This document shows, piece by piece, positions 13,901 through 21,854 of a DNA stretch of 24,686 nucleotides. The notes under the pieces were generated by a model. The model saw nothing but the letters and a program-made list of their open reading frames with translations. It did not search any database and was not told the origin of the DNA. Position numbers and translations under genes: made by a program. The stretch comes from a virus: positions 1-24,686 of IMG/VR virus record IMGVR_UViG_3300022752_000376, one strand, 5' to 3'. Within the stretch, counting starts at the first letter, position 1. Each line of letters begins with the position of its first letter.

Positions 13901-16900
13901 TTGGATCTAAAACAATGGTGTTTGTGTCTGAATCGTATGAACCTGCTACAAGTGCTTCCAAAATAGTGTTTTCTTCTGGGATTTTTACTTGTAGTTTTGT
14001 CTTTAAGTTAAGAGCACGCATACGCACAAGCGCCTGCCGTATCGCAGGATCTTTAGTCTGGCGTATGATGCTATTGAGCAACCCATTAAGGTTGCCACTT
14101 TTAGCCATGTCCACTTGAGCTTCATTAAAAGCTGGTCCTGAAAACTGAGGGGCTAACAACAGTTTCCTTTTGCCGCTTTTAACATACTCTTTTAGTTCTT
14201 TTAGGACACTTCCTTTTGTGGTTGCAGACTTTAGTGCGCTATCTAGGATTGCCTCCATAGCTCTTCGCAAGTCTGCTTCTTCTTGAAGCTTTGTTTCATC
14301 TTCAACTTTTTTCTTACTTACTCCACGGGCGATATCTAAATTTTCTTGCGCTATTTGTTCTTTTGTTTTTGATCCTTTTGTTTCCTGAATAATTGCTTTA
14401 ACGCGCTTTAAAACGCTAGAAATTTCTTTGTTAAACTGCTCTTTAGCAAGCCTATAAATTTCACCAAGGACTCGGTCTCTTACCTTATCAGAAGTGTTAA
14501 TAAGTTTATTAATAATTGCTTTTGTTTCGGGGTCGTATTTTTCTACTTCGGCAAGTAAAGCGCCCAACTCTTGTTTATTGTTTCTATCTTTATTGGTAGG
14601 TTTTTTCTTATCAGCAACAGTTCTTAAATCGTAAACTTTATTTAAAATGCTTTGCACCAACCTTGGTATACGAAATAATTGAAAATAGTAAGACCCCGTG
14701 AAGTTTACTTCTGGGAGTCTTTCCACGCCAATGCCCATGTCATTAGCTGTACGTACGAACTCACTTCTTAAAGCGTTGTCTATTTGGGTATCAATAGATT
14801 TTTGGATTCTAGCAACGGCTTGCTCAGTTGAGGGGCTTGCAACGGCTGCTGCCACTTCTGTTCTTTCAGGAGCCTTTGTTTCTCTCGTTTCTTCTGTTTC
14901 GACGGTTTCGGTGGGCGCAGCGGCACTTGGGGTTTCCTTTTTGGGTTCGGTCTTGGGTTCTGTTTTGGCTTCAACTTTAGGTTCAGCTTTAGGTTTTGCA
15001 GCGGCAATCAATTCTTGCTGTAAATCAGTCTGTCCAGCAAGCTCGCTGTAAATAGTTAGTAGCTCAGTAAACGCATTATCATTTTTTAACCCAAGCAAAT
15101 TGGCTATGTATTCAACAAACTTGCTCCATGCTGAAGTGTTCTCGTACTTAATGCGAGATAATTCGTATTGAAATCTTGGGTTGGCGATACCTTCGGCAAT
15201 AAACTCTTGAATACTGGCTACGCCGTATGGCTCCCGATAGTATTGTAAGTCGTATGCGGTTAAGTCTTTTTTTATGTTGTCATAGTGCGTTTTGACATGC
15301 TGATATAGCGCCTCTAATTTTTTAACAATTGGTTTTTGTTCGTTAGTTGGATTTGAAATGATACGAACAAGTTGGGCATGCACAATCTCATGCGCTAACA
15401 CACCTTCATTTTTAGCAGAATATTCACTTGTACGAATGGTGTCAGTATCAGCATCATAAATACCACTTACTGCAAGCCTTTTTGATGAAGCCGTAGAAGT
15501 CATCCGTAAACGATCTTCTCCTAGTTCTTGTGTCTTTTGCTCAAACGCATTGTTTAACCTTTGAAAATCTTCTTTAGTACGCAACTTAGCCCCTGCGCCA
15601 AGACCTAATGGCGCAAAAAAGCTGTGATTCATATTTGCAAATTCCTGTAGTCGGACACTTCCTGCTTCCTGTCCTTTATCAAAAGCAGGTATTGATTTGC
15701 TAGATATTTCAAAAGGCAGCATAGCACCGGGGGGTAGTTGCTCCACTTCAGGTGCAACACTACGGAGGTAATCCAGAGCACCTAAATGAATCTTGGCCGA
15801 ATCTATAGACCGCTGTCTAGACTCCGAATTTGGGGCATCAACTTCTTCGTAAGCGTTATCGTCAATTTTAATTTTTGTTTTTAAGTTTCTAGCAAGCCTA
15901 GCAAGTTCTTGTATGACAGGGTTTTTACTTTTTTCAAGCGCGTCTAACACACCCGAAAAGTTTTCTTCCTTAACGGCTTTCTGAGCTTGTAGGTTCGCAC
16001 GGGCCATAAGATCTTCTTCTCTAACGGCACCAATAGCTTTACCAAACGCAATCTTTTGTTTTCTTTCTTCTGCAGCTTGCTTACGTTGATCTATATATTC
16101 TTGACTTTGTTTTACTGCAGCAGGTTTCTCTGCTTCTCCGACAACAGGTTCTCCAGTAACTGGTTCAGTAGATACCACTCCGCTTGGTTCAGCTTGTCCA
16201 AGGGTTCCGGGGGCGGCGCTTGTATCGGGTTGAACAACCACTCCAGCGCTTTCTCCACCTGTTGGTTGGTCAGATTTTGCAACATCACTAACTCCTTGAA
16301 ATTCAGGGCGGCTTAAAAAAGATTCAATTTTTTCTGCTGAGCCTACAGCAGGAGTACCTGAAGCGTAGGCTTCTAAAACACGTTTTACTTCTGCGGCTTG
16401 TGCAGGATCAGTGATGTCTTTGTTAGCTAATGGGCTATCAGGTCTTAAGATACGTGCGGTACGCCCCACACCAAGCATCTTGCCAAACCCAACAAGATCA
16501 TCAAGTTTAGTGATAGTTTCTAGTGTAGGAGGAGCAGGGGGAGGAGCTTTAGGTGCGGGCCTAAACAAATCAAATTGCGAGCTTACGGACGCTGCAGCTT
16601 CTGCGTCTTGGAGTGCTTTTAATGACTCTGCATCAAACCCAGGTAGCTCTAGTTGCTTAGCTGAAAGCAAACTTTTCAAACGTTGCTGTGATTCTTTAAG
16701 CTCAGCTTCTTCTTTTTGCTTAGCTTGTCTTGCTAAAATTTGTTCCTGTTTAGTTGCGGCACGCTCCATAGCTGGAGTAAGAGCACCTGTTTCAGTAAAC
16801 ATTTCAAGTTGTTTACCTGTGATAGGCGGCGCGATACCGGCCTCCCTTGCAGCTTTAGCATCTTCTTCAGCCTGCGCTTTAAGAGCATCCCGCTCTTCTT

Positions 16901-18041
16901 TGGTAAGTTTTTTCTCTTTGGGTGGTGGCGTATAAAGACTAGAAGCAGGGCCAAGCTCAAATCCAGGAAGTTGCATTTGACCATCAATAGTCTGCATGCT
17001 TTCAATCTCTTGACCAAGTCGGTCAATTTCTCGCTCTTGCAGGCGCTCTTGTCTACGTTGCAGAGCATTTTCATAAGCTGTTCGGCGCTCAGAGGCAGTT
17101 CTAGCACTTTCAATTCCGCCCCCTACTCCACCAAATACACCGCCTGCAATAGCCCCTTTGATAGAGGCATTGGTAAGACGCTCCCATTCTTTACTGCCAA
17201 ATACTTCAGGGTTTTTATCTATAAACCGTTCCGCTGCAATACTAATGGCTTCTTGAGCACCTTCGGTAAGACCTTCTGTAGGAACTCCAGAAATAACGGA
17301 CGCAGTAATAGACCGTGCAAGCCCGCGATCCATACCAGAGCGTTCAAGCATTTTTTCAACAATACCTGCTTTAGCTTGCCCCGAAATTTTTTTAGCTAAT
17401 TGAGCAGGTAAAATAGAATCAAGTGCCGCAGAAACTGAACCGGCAATAATTGCCGCAGAAGGTGCTAACTCTCCTGTATTTTCATAGACATTTTGAAAGA
17501 TCTCTGGGGCATTTAACGAGTACGACCCCAAAAAAGTTCCTGCATTGGTTGCAGCAAGCCGCCCAGCAGCACCCAAACCAGCACGAGCAGCAAGCCCGGC
17601 AGCACCAACACCGGGAACAAGAGCAGCGCCAATGTTGGCAACATTTTCACCAATTGTTTCCGCCACAAACTTTGGTACATCGCCAATCCCACGAACGTCT
17701 TTGTAAGAAGGAAATAAAGTTGGGGATTCCATTTCGCGCAGTCGCGCTTTTTCTTGCGCCTCTGCAAGCTGCTCTTTAGCGTATTCATCAAACCCAAGAA
17801 CCGACGCCCCCAAAGCGGGTATGACATCGGTAATGGTAGACCCAAGTTGCTGAAACCCACGTTTTGTAGCTTGTCCTAATGTTTCTAAAACACCGGGGCC
17901 ATAGTCTAATCGCAACTGTTTTAGTTGTTCATTTTCATCTTGTTGTCGCGCTATTTGAAATAACTTATTAGGATCAGCATTTTCTGGACCTTCTATTTTA
18001 TAAATCTTACCTGTAGGCGATTGAACTCTATAGACTGGCAT
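10911..18041 (-). CDS. Giant polyvalent virion protein with two zincin-like domains and a PLxRFG-type region
   Basis: The 2376-residue protein is the largest gene here. Residues 1-30 form a small beta-rich start (VYRVQSPTGKIYKIEGPE). Residues 130-310 hold Ala/Gly-rich hydrophobic segments (AALVPGVGAAGLAARAGLG; a glycine zipper at 298-309). Residues 311-500 are charged coiled coil with Q-x-x-L-F-like motifs. Two zincin-like domains follow: HEIVH 884-888 with QEFIAEG 945-951, and HELVH 1391-1395 with QEFASEL 1434-1440. A Pro/Glu/Thr-rich linker spans about 1016-1060. The C-terminal 900 residues resemble the PLxRFG-type region of phage polyvalent proteins, with APLGRIFFTFKSF at 2055-2067 and a hydrophobic stretch near 2098-2131. 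Such proteins are thought to enter the host with the DNA. The ATG at 18041 has only a weak AGG upstream, 12 nt after the previous gene. Confidence 0.88.
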   Translation of the reverse strand: MPVYRVQSPTGKIYKIEGPENADPNKLFQIARQQDENEQLKQLRLDYGPGVLETLGQATKRGFQQLGSTITDVIPALGASVLGFDEYAKEQLAEAQEKARLREMESPTLFPSYKDVRGIGDVPKFVAETIGENVANIGAALVPGVGAAGLAARAGLGAAGRLAATNAGTFLGSYSLNAPEIFQNVYENTGELAPSAAIIAGSVSAALDSILPAQLAKKISGQAKAGIVEKMLERSGMDRGLARSITASVISGVPTEGLTEGAQEAISIAAERFIDKNPEVFGSKEWERLTNASIKGAIAGGVFGGVGGGIESARTASERRTAYENALQRRQERLQEREIDRLGQEIESMQTIDGQMQLPGFELGPASSLYTPPPKEKKLTKEERDALKAQAEEDAKAAREAGIAPPITGKQLEMFTETGALTPAMERAATKQEQILARQAKQKEEAELKESQQRLKSLLSAKQLELPGFDAESLKALQDAEAAASVSSQFDLFRPAPKAPPPAPPTLETITKLDDLVGFGKMLGVGRTARILRPDSPLANKDITDPAQAAEVKRVLEAYASGTPAVGSAEKIESFLSRPEFQGVSDVAKSDQPTGGESAGVVVQPDTSAAPGTLGQAEPSGVVSTEPVTGEPVVGEAEKPAAVKQSQEYIDQRKQAAEERKQKIAFGKAIGAVREEDLMARANLQAQKAVKEENFSGVLDALEKSKNPVIQELARLARNLKTKIKIDDNAYEEVDAPNSESRQRSIDSAKIHLGALDYLRSVAPEVEQLPPGAMLPFEISSKSIPAFDKGQEAGSVRLQEFANMNHSFFAPLGLGAGAKLRTKEDFQRLNNAFEQKTQELGEDRLRMTSTASSKRLAVSGIYDADTDTIRTSEYSAKNEGVLAHEIVHAQLVRIISNPTNEQKPIVKKLEALYQHVKTHYDNIKKDLTAYDLQYYREPYGVASIQEFIAEGIANPRFQYELSRIKYENTSAWSKFVEYIANLLGLKNDNAFTELLTIYSELAGQTDLQQELIAAAKPKAEPKVEAKTEPKTEPKKETPSAAAPTETVETEETRETKAPERTEVAAAVASPSTEQAVARIQKSIDTQIDNALRSEFVRTANDMGIGVERLPEVNFTGSYYFQLFRIPRLVQSILNKVYDLRTVADKKKPTNKDRNNKQELGALLAEVEKYDPETKAIINKLINTSDKVRDRVLGEIYRLAKEQFNKEISSVLKRVKAIIQETKGSKTKEQIAQENLDIARGVSKKKVEDETKLQEEADLRRAMEAILDSALKSATTKGSVLKELKEYVKSGKRKLLLAPQFSGPAFNEAQVDMAKSGNLNGLLNSIIRQTKDPAIRQALVRMRALNLKTKLQVKIPEENTILEALVAGSYDSDTNTIVLDPNSGMTTHAFVHELVHAAISNVLSNPSHPLTKEFNKFFDQIQNRLGAAYGAQNLQEFASELVSNPDFQAILKDIKTPRSESLFKRIMRSIAEFLGFAPKSSAFDTGLNFINDAIDITNGVPASAPQKMFLGMGNFPAIGAIGKSMPAATQATLQKVNDVMTDLGDSGLRTAAFGLLRLDNINQMYKKELPSLQNLLDATEKRNGAQEQLIKKVNNNYKSFVAIQKKFPEQMKKLNDIAIEARIAEVDLLNPNFVPSEKQKAEFVRLKGAFRNLDNSVQNVYRTVREDYDASFNRYMKIIDNAAKSVSPALATKLAQEFQTRKPLIGYVPFQRYGDFFVEYTDPTNNERTVSSFESRSQRQAFIDTMLKNIPHKSYQKLEDVRYTGEGVPQSSFIFKIMEGLRKQNASQAQLDSVYQSYLATFPGESMMRQFMKSKNVRGMERDLVRNYGDLMVRWTRKLTNAEFIPQIDRALYEIKEQGKETGDANVEAAVRNILAQASFLHNPTFNNFTHTATQISYFEYIAGNISSALINLTSVPMMAWPMLVRDFSWSKATDVMLAAGRTAMNDWSKNAKYKKLYDTLNDHAQLEHTMAREILEGRRESTGDYLGIKARVLDGLSIPFIATEKFNRAITAIAAFDLAKGAGKSEAEAIRYALDIVKDVHTSGMAATGPRWTQAPLGRIFFTFKSFIWNSAYVMARAFHQAFKGETPEIQHAARRQLLATVGMATVLAGAKGMPFYGAVSVLATMLNALFGDDDEPFNFDEFMRDSFGELFYKGFANYLFNLEIANRAGIATDLLFRDDPRGVAEHGYVLSAMQQVFGPLGSIAVNTGRAIEMFKDGNIERGLETALPSFIRNFMKGTRYMVEGATTLDGTPVMEDISVYNSLMQMIGFAPADLSSRYEKIQAAKSFERDVQKRRQQILDLYDMARTSGDTELLEEASERREKFNQTIPEKAITDAVLLRSAQQRRLAEQQMIYGVRFDPKLRNRLMDEILEEED

Positions 18042-18053
18042 AAAAGTAGCCTA

Positions 18054-20387
18054 TCACTCTGAGGAGAGTAATTTATAACCTGAAAAATCTGAAGTTTCTG
18101 TTCCACCGGCATTAGCCTGCATCGCACGTTGAATTATTTTTTCATACTCTTCTTTTACTTTATTATCAAATGCAGCATTAGCTCCAGGTGGCGGAGCACT
18201 TTTTAAGCCCATCCCTTTAGCAATATTAATACGTAAAGTTGGTTCATCAATTTTACTTACAACCAAAGCCCGAATACGTTGCTTCGCTGTTTCGTTTTGC
18301 GCTGCTCTATACGCACCTAAACCTGTTTCCATTTGTTTAAGAATTTCAAAAGCTTCAGATCTAGTTATAAGTTTACCAGCAGTTTTAGCATCGGCCATAA
18401 TTTGATCGATCATTCGATTTTCACGTTCTTGTTTTAAGCGTTCATTCATACCTAAAGCGCCAATTTGCCCCGCTGCTACATCACGTTGCGTTTGATTTTG
18501 TGCTGATGCAATATTTACTTGGCCTTGAATTTGCGCTTGTGCTTTATTAATCTCAGCCTGTTGTGCATATATTGTGCGTTCAAGAGCAGCATTTGCCGTT
18601 TCTGCTGTTCTTCTATCTTCTATAGAATTTTTAACCGCATCTCTACCTATACTAAATGCAACTTCTGCACGTTTTAATTTACTTTGTTCAACTTTATCTT
18701 GTATACGTTCGTATCGCTTCCTACCCTCTGTAGTAAGCATAAACGTTTCCTGATTTTGCATAACCTGCAATTGTTGAAGTTCTTTACGATACTCACGGTC
18801 AAGTTTTCTAAACTCTTTCATGTCCTCATTAAAGCCTTTAGCTGCTTCAGACCCACCTTTACCAATATTAACAAATGCGTACGGGGATGTACCGCCCATA
18901 ATGGCTAGGCCAGCTTCAAGCAACCTTAAATTAGCAGCTTCTTTACGTTGCTCAGGAATTTTTTCCATATCTACACGTTTTTCCGCCACTAAATTTTTAA
19001 TCATATTAAAATCGTAGCCTTGATTAGCTAAAGTTTCCCTATCGCTTTTTAATATTTGATCAAATGATTTATCGGCGTCAACAGGCATAGGAACTAACCG
19101 ACTAGCTAAACCTCTTGCTGCCTCTGTTTCAACGTCTATATCTTTTTCTTGGGGTACGACCATTCGCTTAGGTTCAGCAGGCATTGCAATTTTAGGTACA
19201 CCAATGCTAAGCGCTGGTCCTATAATTTTACGAGCCTCACTAACTGCAGTATCCATTGCAGCTTTTTCTTCAGCTTTGGTATCTCTAGGCGGCTCTGTTT
19301 GTTCTTTTCCCGCTTCTTCAACTAAAGGATTAACGTATCCCTCTTGACCACGTTCTCTACCAGAAACAGGTTGCGAAGCAGCTATTTGAGCAGCTTTTTG
19401 TTTTTCTGTTGGTACAGGTTTAACAAGTCCTATTTGCTCGGCCAAAGACATTAAACTTCCCATAACAGGATTTGTTGCTCGTATTCCTCTTACCATTTGT
19501 TGTTCAGGAGATAAACCAGTAGCTTGTTCTACACCTAAAGAAGCTACACCTAAACCAGCCGCTGGACCAAGACTTTTTAAAACATTAATTGCTTTAGAAA
19601 CATTACCAGCAGTTTGTTGATATAGTTTTTCTAAAGCCATTTCATCAAGATATGGAGCTAATTTAGCTATTTGTTCAGCAAACTGTCTATACCCCGTAGG
19701 ATTAATTCTTGATAAAGGATTTTGTAAAACTGCTGGAGTACCCGGAGGGGCTGCGGGTGCAATACGATAGTCAAATGTAGGAGGCATACGCATAAAATTA
19801 GAGCCTGTGGGATTTACGCCTGATCCATAGCTTAAACTGCTCCCACTTGGGAACACTGGGTTAGGCCCAACAGGGTAAGTTCCGCTGTATGGAAGGTTGA
19901 CCGCCCCAGCAGCTTGAAACCGCTTAACATTCCCACCGTCACCAAACGCAATCATGCCGCCCTCGGCATAGTCAAACATGTTATCCGGCACAGGTAGTCC
20001 TGAGAGGCCACGCTCCATCGCAGGTGAAGGCACTTGGTTATTACTGACAGCAACTTGTCCACCGTAGGCCATACGCATAGGGGGTTGTTGCTGTGCAGCA
20101 GGTGCAACAGGTGTAACACTAGGTGTTATAGCGTTCATGCCCATTTGTTGTGGGGGCGGGGCGATACCCGTATCTTGAGCTACCGTCGTACCGGGAGGTG
20201 GCTGTGTATTAGCAGCAACAATCCTCTGGATTGCCATCATAGCCATGACTGCCTTGGTTGGGTCAATTTTACCCGCAGCCGCGTCCATCTTGAGCCTTTG
20301 GACGTTAGACCCGTAAGTAGCAATAAGATCACCAACAGAGCGATCTGTTGTTTTACTAAGCACCCTGTCTAGTGTTTGAAGGCTCAT
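18054..20387 (-). CDS. Virion-associated helical protein with YAEGG motif, 777 aa
   Basis: I do not know a named family for this 777-residue protein. Residues 1-60 are helical, 61-105 are Pro/Gln-rich, then MERGLS (124-129) and YAEGGMIAFGDGG (140-152) appear, followed by a Gly/Pro/Ser-rich stretch to about 225. Residues 230-330 are helical with a small hydrophobic part (AAGLGVASLGVE). After a charged linker, residues 475-515 (LRLLEAGLAIMGG, SPYAFVNIGKGG) lead into a long coiled-coil run to about 670. The layout of disordered N-terminal half and long helical C-terminal half fits an internal or ejection protein. Its ATG overlaps the previous stop (ATGA), with GGGGGT upstream, and the giant protein follows, so the genes are one late operon. 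Confidence 0.8.
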   Translation of the reverse strand: MSLQTLDRVLSKTTDRSVGDLIATYGSNVQRLKMDAAAGKIDPTKAVMAMMAIQRIVAANTQPPPGTTVAQDTGIAPPPQQMGMNAITPSVTPVAPAAQQQPPMRMAYGGQVAVSNNQVPSPAMERGLSGLPVPDNMFDYAEGGMIAFGDGGNVKRFQAAGAVNLPYSGTYPVGPNPVFPSGSSLSYGSGVNPTGSNFMRMPPTFDYRIAPAAPPGTPAVLQNPLSRINPTGYRQFAEQIAKLAPYLDEMALEKLYQQTAGNVSKAINVLKSLGPAAGLGVASLGVEQATGLSPEQQMVRGIRATNPVMGSLMSLAEQIGLVKPVPTEKQKAAQIAASQPVSGRERGQEGYVNPLVEEAGKEQTEPPRDTKAEEKAAMDTAVSEARKIIGPALSIGVPKIAMPAEPKRMVVPQEKDIDVETEAARGLASRLVPMPVDADKSFDQILKSDRETLANQGYDFNMIKNLVAEKRVDMEKIPEQRKEAANLRLLEAGLAIMGGTSPYAFVNIGKGGSEAAKGFNEDMKEFRKLDREYRKELQQLQVMQNQETFMLTTEGRKRYERIQDKVEQSKLKRAEVAFSIGRDAVKNSIEDRRTAETANAALERTIYAQQAEINKAQAQIQGQVNIASAQNQTQRDVAAGQIGALGMNERLKQERENRMIDQIMADAKTAGKLITRSEAFEILKQMETGLGAYRAAQNETAKQRIRALVVSKIDEPTLRINIAKGMGLKSAPPPGANAAFDNKVKEEYEKIIQRAMQANAGGTETSDFSGYKLLSSE

Positions 20388-21844
20388 GATTTACCCCCAC
20401 CAAGCATGTTGTACAACCCAATTCCTGTCAAGCCCAAGCCGGTCAATTGGCTAGCAAAACTTGGAGGCGGTACTGATGTTGTTTGAGTGGCAGAAGTCAT
20501 GGGTATACCACGCAATAAATTAGATAATGAACCAACTTGAGTCTGTCCGTACTGCGCTTGTTCGGTAAGCATCTGGCGTTGAGCATCCATTTGTTGCTGT
20601 TGAATCCCACGCTGTAAATCGCCAAATGCACCTTGCGTTTTTGTAAGGTCAAGCTGACCGGCAAGCTGTTGTGTTCCAAGCTGCCCAAATGTACCTGCTA
20701 AACCTCCAAGACCTTGTGATGCAGCCAGTCGTTGTTGGGCTGCTTGTAATGCTGCTTGTTGATTAGCTTGTTGGGCTGCTAGTGATTGAGATGAACCTAA
20801 TTGCTGTACCCCTAAAGAAGCTTGTAAGTTAGCTTGTTGAGCCGCTTGTTGTGCAGCTTGATTAGCTAATGCAGCTTGTAATTCTTGTCCAGAACCTAAC
20901 TGCTGTACCCCTAAAGAAGCTTGTAAGTTAGCTTGTTGTGCGGCTTGTTGTGCGGCTTGATTGGCTAGTGCAGCTTGTAGTGACTGACCTGCACCTAGCT
21001 GTTGAACCCCAAGTGCAGCTTGTAAATTTTGACTACCAACACCGATTTGTGCCGCACGATCACGTTCAAATTGAGCTTGAGCATTTTCATATGCAGACTG
21101 TAACCCCCTAGCCTGAATATCACCAAGTTGCGTTTTTAATGCATCTTCTCTACCTCGTTGTAAAACAGCTTGCCTTCCACCCCCATAAGTACCTTGTCGC
21201 GCTGCCGCTAAATTTTGTCCTAACTGTGCTTGTTGCGCTGCAATAATTGCAGCCTGTTGCTGACGATCCACCACCGCCTGCATGTAGGGAGACATGTACT
21301 GTTTAGCAATATCTGACGTAAACGCACTTGGTCCCGTCATTTGATACTGCGTAAGATCTTGCGCTGACACTGTAGGCGCAGAACCAAGTTGATAAGTTGT
21401 AAGATCTCTAGCAGATACTGTAGGCGCAGAACCAAGTTGATACTTTGTAAGCGCATCTGCGCTAACAGAAGGAGCTTGGACATTTTGCAAGCCCTGGAAC
21501 CCCGCCGCTGCCTGCTGTCCAGCTTGAGTAGCCAGTTGGTATTGCCCTGGCAAACTCATACTTCCTAATTGTTGCCCTACTGCTGTTTGAAATGGCGATA
21601 ACCCTGCAATACTTCCAGCACCCATCAACCCAGCTTGAATTACTGGAGAATATTGGGCTTGATATGCAGCTTGACCTGATAGTCCACCAGGAAAAATAGC
21701 GGATAAACCGCGTTCAATAAGCCCAGTAGATGCGGGTTCGTAGCCTACTTCCCCCGGCTGACCTTTTTGTTTTGTACCTGCATAAAACGGTTTTAGTACG
21801 TCAGGAATATCACTTTGTAGATTCTGAACTGTAGTAGTAGTCAT
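20384..21844 (-). CDS. Ala/Gln-rich internal virion protein with tandem repeats, 486 aa (T7 gp14-like in layout)
   Basis: The 486-residue protein is dominated by Ala and Gln helices. It has a small RGLS motif (residues 45-48), three 16-residue repeats (124-171, APTVSARDLTTYQLGS type), a basic helical part (VVDRQQQAAIIAAQQAQ, then GTYGGGRQAV), three 33-residue coiled-coil repeats (274-372) and a C-terminus with SLSNLLRGIPM, PPPSFASQLTG and a hydrophobic end LGLTGIGLYNMLGGG. This ending recurs in podovirus-type internal proteins that line the DNA ejection path, in the position of T7 gp14; the match is of layout only. AGGAG precedes the ATG at 21844, overlapping the end of the upstream gene region, and its stop overlaps the next start. 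Confidence 0.82.
   Translation of the reverse strand: MTTTTVQNLQSDIPDVLKPFYAGTKQKGQPGEVGYEPASTGLIERGLSAIFPGGLSGQAAYQAQYSPVIQAGLMGAGSIAGLSPFQTAVGQQLGSMSLPGQYQLATQAGQQAAAGFQGLQNVQAPSVSADALTKYQLGSAPTVSARDLTTYQLGSAPTVSAQDLTQYQMTGPSAFTSDIAKQYMSPYMQAVVDRQQQAAIIAAQQAQLGQNLAAARQGTYGGGRQAVLQRGREDALKTQLGDIQARGLQSAYENAQAQFERDRAAQIGVGSQNLQAALGVQQLGAGQSLQAALANQAAQQAAQQANLQASLGVQQLGSGQELQAALANQAAQQAAQQANLQASLGVQQLGSSQSLAAQQANQQAALQAAQQRLAASQGLGGLAGTFGQLGTQQLAGQLDLTKTQGAFGDLQRGIQQQQMDAQRQMLTEQAQYGQTQVGSLSNLLRGIPMTSATQTTSVPPPSFASQLTGLGLTGIGLYNMLGGGKS
20729..21025 (-). repeat. Three tandem 99-bp coding repeats (33 residues each)
   Basis: Residues 274-306, 307-339 and 340-372 of the 486-residue protein repeat a unit that begins LQA(A/S)LGVQQLG and ends QQAN in the first two copies. 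The 99-bp period is clear in DNA, for example CCT at 20895 and 20994 with matching flanks. The first two copies are nearly identical and the third has diverged. Thirty-three residues equal three hendecads, in keeping with a long right-handed coiled coil. Confidence 0.9.
21332..21475 (-). repeat. Three tandem 48-bp coding repeats (16 residues each)
   Basis: Residues 124-139, 140-155 and 156-171 of the 486-residue protein repeat AP(S/T)VSA..LT.YQ(L/M). In DNA the block TAGGCGCAGAACCAAGTTGA recurs at a 48-nt period. This is separate from the 33-residue repeats further downstream in the same gene. Confidence 0.9.
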
Positions 21845-21854
21845 AACTACTCCT

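Noticed and set aside
16411-17399. Long + strand ORFs (174 and 219 residues) inside the giant gene
   Set aside because: They are Ser/Cys- or Phe-rich antisense products of the coiled-coil region and lack ribosome sites and recognisable domains.
20729-21475. CRISPR-like repeat array
   Set aside because: The repeats are in frame, adjacent without unique spacers, and code for Ala/Gln-rich helices.
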